A stretch of DNA of 14,187 nt from CAZDYP01 sp964509505. GTDB taxonomy: Bacteria > Chloroflexota > Anaerolineae > JACRMK01. Below the pieces are notes generated by a model that saw nothing but the letters and a program-made list of their open reading frames with translations, was not told the origin of the DNA and made no database searches. The stretch spans positions 1 through 14,187 of the forward strand of contig CAZDYP010000148.1 of NCBI GenBank assembly GCA_964509505.1, written 5' to 3'. Below are positions 1-5,780 of the stretch, piece after piece (the stretch's first letter is position 1; each line of letters starts with the position of its first letter). Made by a program: the position numbers and the translations under genes.

Positions 1-54
1 GAGGCAGTGACGATGGCGGCGCAGCGCGGCTTGATTCATTTGAGTAGTCAGTAG
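1..54 (+). CDS. C-terminal tail of an unidentified protein (partial, 5' end off the window)
   Basis: Frame 1 is open from the left edge and ends with TAG at 52-54, giving about 17 residues (EAVTMAAQRGLIHLSSQ). The residues up to IHL look protein-like. The last few, including Ser-Ser-Gln and the stop, fall inside the heptamer array that starts at 43. Frame 3 is also open, to a TAG at 45-47, so the reading frame is not certain. The fragment is too short to identify a family. Confidence 0.35.
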   Translation, partial: EAVTMAAQRGLIHLSSQ

Positions 55-112
55 TCAGATTCTATCAGCTGGCTACTGGCTACTGGCTCCTGATTCCTGA
101 CCACTGACTCCT
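43..112. repeat. Degenerate heptamer array with inversion (ACT/AGT family)
   Basis: Ten consecutive 7-bp units without indels. The first two are AGTAGTC and the later ones are of the type GGCTACT, GGCTCCT, GATTCCT and GACTCCT. The second half is close to the reverse complement of the first, so 43-58 can pair with 69-84 in a 16-bp stem (two G-T wobbles) around a 10-nt loop. The array covers the stop of the upstream gene and ends 5 bp before the tag start codon, so tag has no recognisable Shine-Dalgarno sequence. Confidence 0.85.
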
Positions 113-117
113 GAATT

Positions 118-681
118 ATGATTACTCGTTGCGCCTGGGCAGGCGCTGACCCGCTCAATGTCGCTTATCACGATCACGAATGGGGTGTGCCTGCGCATGA
201 CGACCGCACGCTGTTCGAGTTCTTATGTCTCGAAGGCGCACAGGCAGGCTTGAGCTGGATCACCATTCTCAAAAAGCGAGCCCATTACAAAAAAGTCTTT
301 GACGATTTTGATGCGCGTAAAATTGCGCGCTATGGCGATGCCAAGATTAGCGCTTTGCTTAAGGACGCGGGCATCGTAAGAAATCGTTTGAAGATTGCGG
401 CGACGATTCAAAACGCGCACGCCTTCCTCGCCGTTCAAAAAGAGTTCGGCTCATTCGATACGTATATCTGGCAATTCGTCGGCGGCAAACCCAAAGTGAA
501 CGCGTGGCGTGCGTTGAAAGAAATCCCCGCAAAGACCAGCGAATCGGACGCGTTGAGCAAAGACTTGCAGAAACGCGGCTTCAAATTCGTCGGCTCGACG
601 ATCTGCTATGCGTTCATGCAAGCGACGGGGATGGTGAACGACCACACCGTTGATTGTTTTCGTTACAAGGAAGTGCAGTGA
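118..681 (+). CDS. tag: DNA-3-methyladenine glycosylase I (Tag)
   Basis: This 187-aa protein is collinear with E. coli Tag and has the same length. Tag is a cytoplasmic base-excision-repair enzyme that removes 3-methyladenine from alkylated DNA. The Cys-His-His-Cys zinc ligands of the family are all present, at Cys5, His18, His176 and Cys180. The base-pocket residues are seen as Glu39 and Trp47 in the CLEGAQAGLSW stretch, and the family segment KRGFKFVGSTICYAFMQA lies near the C-terminus. The ATG at 118 matches the family N-terminus. No Shine-Dalgarno is visible because a heptamer array runs up to the start, so translation may be leaderless or rely on an unstructured start. The last codons, Val-Gln-stop, lie inside a second small heptamer array. 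Identification is very secure. Confidence 0.97.
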   Translation: MITRCAWAGADPLNVAYHDHEWGVPAHDDRTLFEFLCLEGAQAGLSWITILKKRAHYKKVFDDFDARKIARYGDAKISALLKDAGIVRNRLKIAATIQNAHAFLAVQKEFGSFDTYIWQFVGGKPKVNAWRALKEIPAKTSESDALSKDLQKRGFKFVGSTICYAFMQATGMVNDHTVDCFRYKEVQ

Positions 682-703
682 GCAGTGTCCACTGGTGACT
701 GAA
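676..703. repeat. Short inverted heptamer array over the tag stop codon
   Basis: Four 7-bp units: CAGTGAG, CAGTGTC, CACTGGT and GACTGAA. The centre reads CAGTG-TC-CACTG, so the array flips orientation at its middle, as the array before tag does, and uses a similar ACTG/CAGT vocabulary. The tag stop codon (679-681) is inside it. Short, so moderate confidence. Confidence 0.55.
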
Positions 704-711
704 CGCTCCCT

Positions 712-1458
712 ATGGACATCCAAGCCTATCTTAAGCGTATTCACTATCACGGTTCACTCGCGCCGACGCTTGCGACGTTGCGCGCGTTGCATCGCGCGCA
801 TCTCCTCGCCGTGCCATTCGAGAACCTCGACATCCCATTGCGTCGCCCGATTGTGTTGGATGAAGCGCGATTGTTTGACAAGATTGTGACACGGCGACGC
901 GGCGGCTTTTGCTATGAATTGAATGGCGCATTTGCCGCATTGTTACGCGCGTTGGGTTTTGACACACAGCTGCTCGCGGCGCGCGTGTTCAATGGGCAAG
1001 GCGAATTGGGAATCGAGTTCGATCACATGGCTTTGCTCGTTCAATTGGCAGAGCGCTGGTTAGCCGATGTGGGTTTTGGCGACTCGTTCCGCGAGCCGTT
1101 GCGTTTGGACGAGCGCGATGCGCAACGCGAAGGTGAGCGCGCGTATCGCATCGCCGACGGCGAACCCTATTGGACGTATTTTCAGCATGAAGATGGCGCT
1201 TGGAAGGCGCAATACGTGTTTACCTTGCACCCATATCAGCTCACAGATTTTGCGGGCGGTTGCCATTATCACCAAACGTCGCCCGACTCGCCCTTTACAC
1301 GTCGTCGTATTTGCTCGCGCGCGCTGCCCGATGGTCGTGTGACCCTCAGCGAGATGAAGTTCATCGCCACCACCAACGGCGATCGCAGTGAACACGATGT
1401 AGCGAGCGAAGCAGAATACACGGAGTTGTTGCAAACACATTTCGACATCGTGTTGTAA
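712..1458 (+). CDS. nat: Arylamine N-acetyltransferase
   Basis: This 248-aa protein has the NAT catalytic triad in its usual contexts: Cys67 in RRGGFCYELN, His105 in FDHMALLV and Asp119 in ADVGFGD. The N-terminal AVPFENLDIPL segment (about 33-43) is also typical. NATs are cytoplasmic enzymes that transfer acetyl or other acyl groups from CoA to arylamines, hydrazines and related amines. They take part in xenobiotic detoxification, and some act in secondary metabolism. The length is slightly below the roughly 275 aa of well-studied bacterial NATs. It starts 30 bp after tag and may be cotranscribed, although the spacer is mostly heptamer repeat and shows no clear Shine-Dalgarno. The physiological substrate cannot be told from sequence. 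Confidence 0.95.
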   Translation: MDIQAYLKRIHYHGSLAPTLATLRALHRAHLLAVPFENLDIPLRRPIVLDEARLFDKIVTRRRGGFCYELNGAFAALLRALGFDTQLLAARVFNGQGELGIEFDHMALLVQLAERWLADVGFGDSFREPLRLDERDAQREGERAYRIADGEPYWTYFQHEDGAWKAQYVFTLHPYQLTDFAGGCHYHQTSPDSPFTRRRICSRALPDGRVTLSEMKFIATTNGDRSEHDVASEAEYTELLQTHFDIVL

Positions 1459-1484
1459 CGCATTTAGTGTTGCCCGTGCCATCA

Positions 1485-1512
1485 TTAGCCATTTGCTATC
1501 CGCTATTCGTCG
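1485..1512. repeat. Heptamer array, four units (GCNA family)
   Basis: Units TTAGCCA, TTTGCTA, TCCGCTA and TTCGTCG follow each other at exact 7-bp spacing. They belong to the same family as the arrays at 1744-1778 and 2383-2494, where G and C occupy positions 4 and 5 of the unit. Confidence 0.65.
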
Positions 1513-1513
1513 C

Positions 1514-1560
1514 CTGTCCTTTCGTACAGTTCGCAAGCTGTCCTATCGTCTGATGTGTAG
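1514..1560 (+). repeat. Degenerate copy of the CTGTCCTTTCGT repeat
   Basis: This stretch opens with CTGTCCTTTCGT and later has GTCCTATCG and a GATG.GT.AG ending. In that order these parts match the two near-identical 52-bp copies at 2496-2547 and 2651-2702, with small indels. The repeat therefore lies on both sides of the FMN reductase gene. By-eye alignment only. Confidence 0.5.
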
Positions 1561-1639
1561 TGCGGATTTTTTGTTATGCTGGCAGCGCGGCGTGTGGTAT
1601 AGGCGCTTCGTTCATGTCCAGAAAGTGTACGGTCTGCTC

Positions 1640-1686
1640 GCGCGGAATTTGGAATCCCGCGCTGAACGGCGGATTACAAATCCGCC
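1640..1686. repeat. Two adjacent intergenic hairpins
   Basis: The first hairpin pairs GCGCGG (1640-1645) with CCGCGC (1657-1662), with an additional ATT/AAT pairing inside. The second pairs GGCGGATT (1668-1675) with AATCCGCC (1679-1686) perfectly around an ACA loop. They lie in the leader region of the FMN reductase. A T-rich stretch occurs only at about 1704-1710, too far for a classic terminator. They may be a dispersed palindromic repeat. Confidence 0.6.
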
Positions 1687-1743
1687 GCGAGCATCTTTAG
1701 CACTATTTTTAGACATGAGCGAGGTGCTTATATGCTGTGGTTC

Positions 1744-1778
1744 GCGGCTATCTGCTAGCTGCCCTTTGCTATCGGCTA
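1744..1778. repeat. Heptamer array, five units (GCNA family), upstream of the FMN reductase
   Basis: Five units at strict 7-bp spacing, such as TCTGCTA, TTTGCTA and TCGGCTA. The array ends just before the GAGG ribosome-binding site of the next gene. Confidence 0.7.
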
Positions 1779-1792
1779 CGCGAGGAATGTCC

Positions 1793-2371
1793 ATGACAAC
1801 CCGTCCACCCTACATCGTCGGTCTTGGCGGTTCGCTGCGCGAGCGTTCGTTCTCGCGCGCGGCGACACGCGAGGCGTTGCGTATTGCCGAAGCGAAGAGC
1901 GTGTCAACTGAGCTGCTAGACTTGCGCGAGCTGAACTTGCCGATGTTCACCCCAAAGTGGAAGCCCGAAGATTATCCCGCCATTCATCACGCAGGCATCG
2001 TCCAATTGTTGACGGCGTGCCGTCGCGCCGATGCGCTGCTGTGGGTGTCGCCAACGTATCACGGCACGGTGAGCGGTTTGTTCAAGAATGCGCTCGACTT
2101 CATGGAATTGCTTGCCGATGATGACCCTCCATATTTGCAAGGCAAGGTCGTCGGACTCATCGCGGTGTCCGACCCGCTCACGTTTGGCGCGATGAAAAAT
2201 TCAGCGCACGAGCTGCGCGCATGGTTGGCGCCGACGCACATCACACTCGACCAGCGCGAAGATTTCAACGAAGACCTCACGCTCAAAGAGGGACGCGCCC
2301 AACGCCGCGTCGCGCGCTTGCTCGACGAGCTCATCGAGTTCGCATCACATCGCGCTGCCAAGCGACCATGA
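1793..2371 (+). CDS. NAD(P)H-dependent FMN reductase (flavodoxin-like fold)
   Basis: This 192-aa protein belongs to the FMN_red / NADPH-dependent FMN reductase family: a Rossmann-like flavodoxin fold that binds FMN and passes electrons from NAD(P)H to free flavin, quinones, azo dyes or chromate. The FMN phosphate-binding loop is seen as GGSLRERSFSR (about 12-22). The second family signature, SPTYHGTVSGLFKNALDF, is at 86-103. The ATG at 1793 is chosen because GAGG at 1782-1785 stands 7 bp upstream and the sequence then runs directly into the family N-terminus. An ATG at 1787 is too close to that site, and the long upstream extension is repeat DNA. The natural substrate is unknown. The 3' end of the gene is repeated after the assembly gap at 2551-2560. 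Confidence 0.92.
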   Translation: MTTRPPYIVGLGGSLRERSFSRAATREALRIAEAKSVSTELLDLRELNLPMFTPKWKPEDYPAIHHAGIVQLLTACRRADALLWVSPTYHGTVSGLFKNALDFMELLADDDPPYLQGKVVGLIAVSDPLTFGAMKNSAHELRAWLAPTHITLDQREDFNEDLTLKEGRAQRRVARLLDELIEFASHRAAKRP

Positions 2372-2382
2372 GCATATCGCGG

Positions 2383-2494
2383 ATGGCAGATGGCGAATGG
2401 CGAATGGCGAATAGCGAATAGCCAATTGCCACGTGCTACTTGCCACTTGCTATTCGCCATTCGCTATCTGCTATTTGCTATTCGCCATCCGCCA
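2383..2494. repeat. Sixteen-unit heptamer array that inverts midway (GCNA family)
   Basis: Sixteen 7-bp units without a single indel. G and C at positions 4 and 5 are invariant, and A at position 7 occurs in 15 of 16 units. Early units read ATGGCGA or ATAGCGA, middle units CGTGCTA or CTTGCCA, and late units TTCGCCA or TTTGCTA. The late units are near reverse complements of the early ones, so the two halves can pair in several 7-bp registers and form a long imperfect hairpin. The array starts 12 bp after the FMN reductase stop. Confidence 0.9.
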
Positions 2495-2495
2495 C

Positions 2496-2547
2496 GCTGT
2501 CCTTTCGTTCAGGTCAAAAACCGTCCTTTCAACGGATGCGTGAGTTC
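2496..2547 (+). repeat. 52-bp direct repeat, copy 1
   Basis: It begins GCTGTCCTTTCGTTCAGG and ends GATGCGTGAGTTC. It matches 2651-2702 with two mismatches, and 1514-1560 more loosely. It is not coding. It stands immediately left of the assembly gap. Confidence 0.9.
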
Positions 2548-2550
2548 GCT

Positions 2551-2560
2551 NNNNNNNNNN
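2551..2560. other. Assembly gap (ten Ns) within a 381-bp region without an intact gene
   Basis: Ten Ns. The sequence on both sides carries the same order of parts: end of the FMN reductase, a variable middle, then the 52-bp repeat. The gap therefore either hides a second reductase gene or joins two variants of one locus. The whole stretch 2372-2752 otherwise contains only repeats. Confidence 0.95.
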
Positions 2561-2600
2561 CATCGAGTTCGCATCACATCGCGCTGCCCAGAGACCATAA
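2561..2600 (+). pseudogene. 3' end of a second FMN reductase copy, cut by the assembly gap
   Basis: Read from 2562, this gives IEFASHRAAQRP followed by TAA at 2598-2600. The FMN reductase at 1793-2371 ends in IEFASHRAAKRP and TGA. At the DNA level the 40 bp differ at three positions. The 5' part is missing because of the Ns, so it is unclear whether this is the end of an intact paralogue, a gene fragment, or the same gene from another strain placed next to it by scaffolding. Confidence 0.75.
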
Positions 2601-2606
2601 CAAAAC

Positions 2607-2640
2607 AGACCCGCGAGGTTTTCGAAAACCTCGCGGGTCT
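2607..2640. repeat. Perfect 34-bp palindrome (AGACC...GGTCT family)
   Basis: The 34 bp equal their own reverse complement. The ends are AGACCCGCGAGG and CCTCGCGGGTCT and the centre is TTCGAA. It follows the second reductase tail by 6 bp, so it may end its transcription, but the trailing T-run is only TTT. An element of the same length and layout lies at 11431-11464, which points to a dispersed palindromic repeat family. Confidence 0.85.
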
Positions 2641-2650
2641 TTGTCAAGTG

Positions 2651-2702
2651 GCTGTCCTTTCGTTCAGGTCAAAAACCGTCCGTTCAACGGATGCGTGAGG
2701 TC
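2651..2702 (+). repeat. 52-bp direct repeat, copy 2
   Basis: Same element as 2496-2547, with two mismatches. It lies 50 bp upstream of the VOC gene. Confidence 0.9.
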
Positions 2703-2752
2703 ACTTTTTGCGGTAGATTGGAAACGTAATTACAGAATGAAGTCGGACGATC

Positions 2753-3442
2753 ATGCGCATTCACACCCTCAAACTCTCGACGCAAGACCTCAGCACACAA
2801 CGCCATTTCTACGCCAACGTGTTGCGCTTGCCCGTGACGTTGACGCACGACACGCTCACAGTGCAGGCAGGCGCGACGCAACTTATCTTTGCGCAAACCC
2901 AGACGCCTGTGGTTTATCACTTCGCATTCAATATCCCAGAGAACCAATTGCGGAATGCGAAGGCATGGCTTAACCAGCGTGCGCCGCTTGCCAAGAACGC
3001 GGCGGGTGTGGATGAATATGACTTCACGGATTGGAACGCGCACGCAGTTTATTTTTATGATCCCGCAGGCAACATCCTTGAGCTGATTGCGCGCCACACC
3101 TTGCCCAACGCGACAACCGTGCCATTCAATCAACAACAAATTTTGAACGTCAGCGAGATCGGCTTTGCGACGGACGATGTGCCAGCGACCGTGCGGATCA
3201 TGCAAACACAATTCGGGTTATCCAGCTACGGCGCGGGTAGTGACACGTTTGCTGCGGTTGGCGATGAACATGGCTTGTTTATCGTCGTGAAACGCGGGCG
3301 CGAGTGGCACCCACAGTCAGGCAAATATGCCGATGTGTTTCCGACGATAATCACGTTTAGCGACGGCGAAGAACGACAATGTGTGGTCACGGAAACACTA
3401 GCGATTCAAGCGCCTGAATTCGCGCTTGCTCACCAACACTAA
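2753..3442 (+). CDS. Two-domain VOC (glyoxalase/extradiol dioxygenase-type) protein
   Basis: This 229-aa protein has an N-terminal vicinal-oxygen-chelate domain with the usual landmarks: His4 in the first strand, the FYANVLRLPV helix (19-28), His56 in YHFAFNIP, and FYDPAGNILELIAR (101-114) with Glu110. His4, His56 and Glu110 are the likely metal ligands. The second half (about 130-229) starts with LNVSEIGFATDDV and looks like a second, more divergent VOC module. Members of this superfamily include glyoxalase I, bleomycin- and fosfomycin-resistance proteins and ring-cleaving dioxygenases. The sequence does not show which reaction applies here. The ATG at 2753 is the natural start, although no clear Shine-Dalgarno precedes it. 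Confidence 0.88.
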   Translation: MRIHTLKLSTQDLSTQRHFYANVLRLPVTLTHDTLTVQAGATQLIFAQTQTPVVYHFAFNIPENQLRNAKAWLNQRAPLAKNAAGVDEYDFTDWNAHAVYFYDPAGNILELIARHTLPNATTVPFNQQQILNVSEIGFATDDVPATVRIMQTQFGLSSYGAGSDTFAAVGDEHGLFIVVKRGREWHPQSGKYADVFPTIITFSDGEERQCVVTETLAIQAPEFALAHQH

Positions 3443-3487
3443 AACACGAGGAAAGCACACAGACACAAAAATTCCTTTGTTCCCTAA

Positions 3488-3627
3488 GAGAGTGTTTTGA
3501 AATTCAGACCCTAACGGTTTTGCTGGCGAAGCGGGTTCACCAGTGGCGCAGAAAGCCCGCCTGCAATGCTTTGGTGCTTGCCAGCGAAACCGTTAGGGTC
3601 TCGGTCTTATCTTTTCAAAACACTTTC
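3488..3627. mobile_element. 140-bp MITE of IS5-family, IS1031-group type
   Basis: The ends are GAGAGTGTTTTGAAA (3488-3502) and its inverted copy TTTCAAAACACTTTC (3613-3627), with one mismatch over 15 bp. The trinucleotide TAA flanks both ends (3485-3487 and 3628-3630). Inverted repeats that begin GAG and a TNA target duplication are the hallmarks of the IS1031 group of the IS5 family. There is no transposase, so it would depend on a full-length IS elsewhere. Inside is a second inverted repeat of 21 bp (3507-3527 with 3580-3600, one mismatch), so the element can fold almost completely. A direct repeat CTAAGAGA at the flanks would allow an alternative 8-bp duplication, but with less symmetrical ends. 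Confidence 0.75.
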
Positions 3628-3689
3628 TAAGAGATTGAGCTCTTTGTGCCCTTCGCGATACTTTGTGATTTTGCGTTAGGGGGTGAACG

Positions 3690-4004
3690 ATGGCTTACTA
3701 CCTGGTCAAAGCCAAACCACAGACGGATTTGTTACCTGAATTGCGCCGACGACTCGACAGCGGCGAGATTCGCAAGCTGCGACCGTTTGGCATGGCGTTG
3801 CACAGCGGCTTGGACAACGCGCGTGTGTTGCCCGATGGCATGACGATTTGGGAAGAGGAAGATTACTGCTCGCCGCCCTTGGCGATGGAACGCGCTGCTG
3901 TCTTAGACACCTACTTCACCAACTTGAGCGTGGAGACGGTCAAGCGTGATGAAGGTTGGAAGCGCATCGAACAGTTGCCGCATTTTTGGCAGACAACTCC
4001 ATAA
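3690..4004 (+). CDS. Hypothetical protein, 104 aa
   Basis: I do not recognise this protein. The start is well supported by the purine-rich AGGGGGTGA just upstream of the ATG. The protein appears soluble, with no signal peptide or membrane segment. It has acidic and basic patches (LPELRRRLDSGEIRKLRPFG, about 15-34), a run of acidic residues in WEEEDYC (54-60), and a C-terminal Trp-rich part (GWKRIEQLPHFWQ). It stands between the MITE and the MFS transporter gene, 89 bp before the latter, and the two may be cotranscribed. Coding is likely from the strong ribosome-binding site and from codon use like that of its neighbours. Confidence 0.75.
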   Translation: MAYYLVKAKPQTDLLPELRRRLDSGEIRKLRPFGMALHSGLDNARVLPDGMTIWEEEDYCSPPLAMERAAVLDTYFTNLSVETVKRDEGWKRIEQLPHFWQTTP

Positions 4005-4015
4005 CAACTAAATCC

Positions 4016-4077
4016 CCAATCCCAAATTCCAAACTCGAATGTCCAATCTCCAATGTCCAATCTTCAATATCCAATGA
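4016..4077. repeat. Heptamer array (CCAAT family)
   Basis: About nine 7-bp units, among them CCAAATT, CCAATCT, CCAATGT and TCAATAT, in one orientation and with exact spacing from 4022 on. It fills the space between the 104-aa gene and the AAGGAG site of the MFS gene. The sequence family differs from the GCNA arrays. Confidence 0.85.
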
Positions 4078-4093
4078 CTCACAAGGAGAAAAT

Positions 4094-5440
4094 ATGAGCG
4101 CAGTTGCCATCAACCAAACAACCGAATTAGAAGGTACCTATTGGCAGAAAGTTAGGCAATTTAGCTGGAATGCGCGACTCTATTTGCTGCACATCGTCGG
4201 CATGGATACCATCTACGGCACGTGGAGCGTGGTGTTCAATTTGTATTTGCTCGCCATTGGCTTCGACGCTGCATTCATCGGCACACGCCTCGCCATCGCG
4301 GGCATCGTCGGCGCGTTCGCCTCGATTCCTGCGGGTATCATCTCCGACCGCATTGGGCGCAAAGCCTCGTTCATCTTGGGCGATGGCATGGGCGCGTTGA
4401 TGAGCCTCGTCAACATCATGACATTGAACCCAACGATCTTGCTCATCACCCCCATCATCAGCGGCATCTTCGGCAACCTGCATGGTGTCAGCGAGCCTGC
4501 GTTCATGGCAGAGAACTCGAAGCGCGCCGAGCGTGTGCATCTGTTCAGCGTCTCGTCAGGCACACGCACGTTGGCGGTGATGATCGGCTCGCTCATCACG
4601 TTGACATTCCCGTTCATGCTCACGTTGGGCTACGACATCATCACGGTCTATCGCGTCTCGTCGTTCATCGGCATCACGTTGTGGTTCTTGTCGCTCGTGC
4701 CTGCGATTTTGTTGCGCGCCGATCCGCAAGGTGATGAACCTATGCCGAAAGAAAAACGCTCGTGGCGCGAGTCCATCGTGCATCCCAATCGCGTGTTTCA
4801 GTTGACGATGGTTGAAGGCTTGATTGCCTTTGGCGCGGCGTTTGTCATCCCATTGTTCAGCGTCTATTTCCACGATAGCGCGCTGCACGCGCACGACGAG
4901 CAAATCGGCGGCACATTCGCGCTTGGCTCGTTTGTGTTGGGCTTCGCCGCGCTCCTCTCGCCTGTCGTCGCGCAACGTCTGGGCAAGGTGCGCTCGGTGT
5001 TCGTGTTGCGAATGCTCGCCGTGCCGTTCGTCGTCATCCTCGCCTTCGCGCCGCATGTTGACATTCACTACATTGCCAGCTTCATCAACAACGTCGGTTC
5101 GCTGCTTTCGATTGCGACCTTCGCTTATGTCATGCGCACCGTGTTCTTCAACATGTCCATACCAATCTTCTCCGCGTTCAGCATGGAAGCGCTCGACCCC
5201 GGCGAGCGCGGCGCGACGATTGGCATTCAGTCGGCAGTGGCATCGCTTGCAGGCGCCATTGGCGGCTACTTCGGCGGGCAATGGATGGCCGCGCACGATT
5301 TCCAAACGCCATTGTTGTTGATGGCAGGCTTCTACTTCGTGTCGAATCTGTTGTTCTGGAGATACTTCAAGACGTGGGAACAACAGGCAGCGCAGCAACC
5401 AGCGCTGGCAAAAACGGCTACGGCGAGCGCGGGCAGATAG
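4094..5440 (+). CDS. Major facilitator superfamily transporter
   Basis: This 448-aa integral membrane protein is of the MFS type and probably has twelve membrane segments. A hydrophilic central loop (about residues 210-230, with ADPQGDEPMPKEKRS) separates the two halves. The MFS motif A between helices 2 and 3 is seen as GIISDRIGRKASF (81-93). A MEALDPGERGATIG stretch in the second half resembles the helix 10-11 region of drug:H+ antiporters. The ATG at 4094 follows AAGGAG (4083-4088) at 5 bp; the upstream open frame is heptamer repeat. The substrate is unknown, and drug or metabolite efflux is a guess. The TAG stop is the first codon of another heptamer array, and a rho-independent terminator follows. 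Confidence 0.92.
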   Translation: MSAVAINQTTELEGTYWQKVRQFSWNARLYLLHIVGMDTIYGTWSVVFNLYLLAIGFDAAFIGTRLAIAGIVGAFASIPAGIISDRIGRKASFILGDGMGALMSLVNIMTLNPTILLITPIISGIFGNLHGVSEPAFMAENSKRAERVHLFSVSSGTRTLAVMIGSLITLTFPFMLTLGYDIITVYRVSSFIGITLWFLSLVPAILLRADPQGDEPMPKEKRSWRESIVHPNRVFQLTMVEGLIAFGAAFVIPLFSVYFHDSALHAHDEQIGGTFALGSFVLGFAALLSPVVAQRLGKVRSVFVLRMLAVPFVVILAFAPHVDIHYIASFINNVGSLLSIATFAYVMRTVFFNMSIPIFSAFSMEALDPGERGATIGIQSAVASLAGAIGGYFGGQWMAAHDFQTPLLLMAGFYFVSNLLFWRYFKTWEQQAAQQPALAKTATASAGR

Positions 5441-5472
5441 CGGCTGGCGAATAGCAGATAGCCAATAGCCTA
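5438..5472. repeat. Heptamer array over the MFS stop codon (TNGC family)
   Basis: Five units (TAGCGGC, TGGCGAA and others of the form TAGCNNA) start exactly at the TAG stop codon of the MFS gene. They are the reverse-complement form of the GCNA units seen at 2453-2494. Confidence 0.75.
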
Positions 5473-5510
5473 CCGTGAAGCGCTGCCATAGCATAGCTGA
5501 TGGCAAAGAG

Positions 5511-5555
5511 AAACCCGTTTGTCACTGAGTTGTTTTCAGCAGCAAATGGGTTTTT
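5511..5555 (+). terminator. Rho-independent terminator of the MFS gene
   Basis: AAACCCGTTTG (5511-5521) pairs with CAAATGGGTTT (5543-5553) over 11 bp with one G-T pair. A small inner CTGA/TCAG pairing lies in the loop and TTTTT occurs at 5551-5555. It lies 70 bp after the MFS stop. Confidence 0.85.
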
Positions 5556-5572
5556 GTGTTATGACCAATTTT

Positions 5573-5666
5573 CACGCAAAGACGCTAACCCTTGCAAAGA
5601 TCGCAAAGAAATCCTTGTGTGCTAAGTGGTCTTTAGCTGATTGCGTTTCTTTGCGTCCTTGCGTGA
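5573..5666. repeat. Imperfect long inverted repeat of GCAAAG words
   Basis: The left arm, with CACGCAAAGACG and TCGCAAAGAAA, is matched by the right arm TTTCTTTGCGTCCTTGCGTG (5646-5665). The arms are built from short direct repeats, as in the heptamer arrays, but with a period nearer 8-9 bp. It is of the ACGCAAAGACGCAAAG type of intergenic repeat. Confidence 0.65.
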
Positions 5667-5716
5667 GCAGGTTAGACAGATGGTTCTTTCGTTCGTTCCT
5701 TAATTCGTTGTTGTGC

Positions 5717-5746
5717 TTGCTTGCGCCATACCTCTCGCGCTATAAT
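5717..5746 (+). promoter_or_regulatory. Candidate sigma-70-type promoter for the decayed cyclase gene
   Basis: A perfect TATAAT at 5741-5746 is preceded by TTGCTT at 5717-5722 with an 18-bp spacer. The start codon at 5781 and its GAGG site (5772-5775) follow at a sensible distance. The -35 is weak (three of six). Confidence 0.5.
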
Positions 5747-5780
5747 CTCCCCACGTCTTCCTTCCGCTTGTGAGGTAGCC

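Larger units (their letters stand above)
1459..1792. other. 334-bp intergenic region, no gene seen
   Basis: Between nat and the FMN reductase. It holds two heptamer arrays, a degenerate copy of the CTGTCCTTTCGT repeat and two strong hairpins, each listed separately. An open frame runs through it into the reductase, but its translation has no family character and the reductase has its own start signals at 1793. Confidence 0.7.
5441..5780. other. 340-bp intergenic region, no gene seen
   Basis: It contains, in order, the tail of a heptamer array, a rho-independent terminator, a large imperfect inverted repeat built from GCAAAG/CTTTGC words, and a TATAAT promoter, all listed separately. The open frame at 5519-5773 runs through the terminator and repeat and is not believed to be coding. 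Confidence 0.7.

Noticed and set aside
1493..1792. N-terminal extension of 100 residues on the FMN reductase
   Set aside because: The extension is translated repeat and hairpin DNA with no family similarity, while 1793 has a well-placed GAGG site and begins directly at the family N-terminus.
2383..2494. CRISPR array or coding tandem repeat
   Set aside because: Units are only 7 bp with no spacers, no cas genes are nearby, and the open frames through it are by-products of the repeat.
2607..2640. Rho-independent terminator
   Set aside because: The stem is perfect but only three Ts follow on either strand. It is listed as a palindromic repeat, with termination as a possibility.
3507..3600. Riboswitch or structured regulatory RNA for the 104-aa gene
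   Set aside because: The fold is a plain long inverted repeat nested in MITE ends. No known riboswitch core was recognised.
3484..3634. 8-bp target duplication CTAAGAGA around the MITE
   Set aside because: It is a real direct repeat, but it leaves the two ends out of register by 3 bp. The 3-bp TAA reading gives symmetrical GAG-initial ends and fits a known IS group, so it is preferred.
4556..5506. Long minus-strand open frame opposite the MFS gene
   Set aside because: It is rich in Arg, His and Glu, as expected of the antisense of a membrane-protein gene, and it has no motif.
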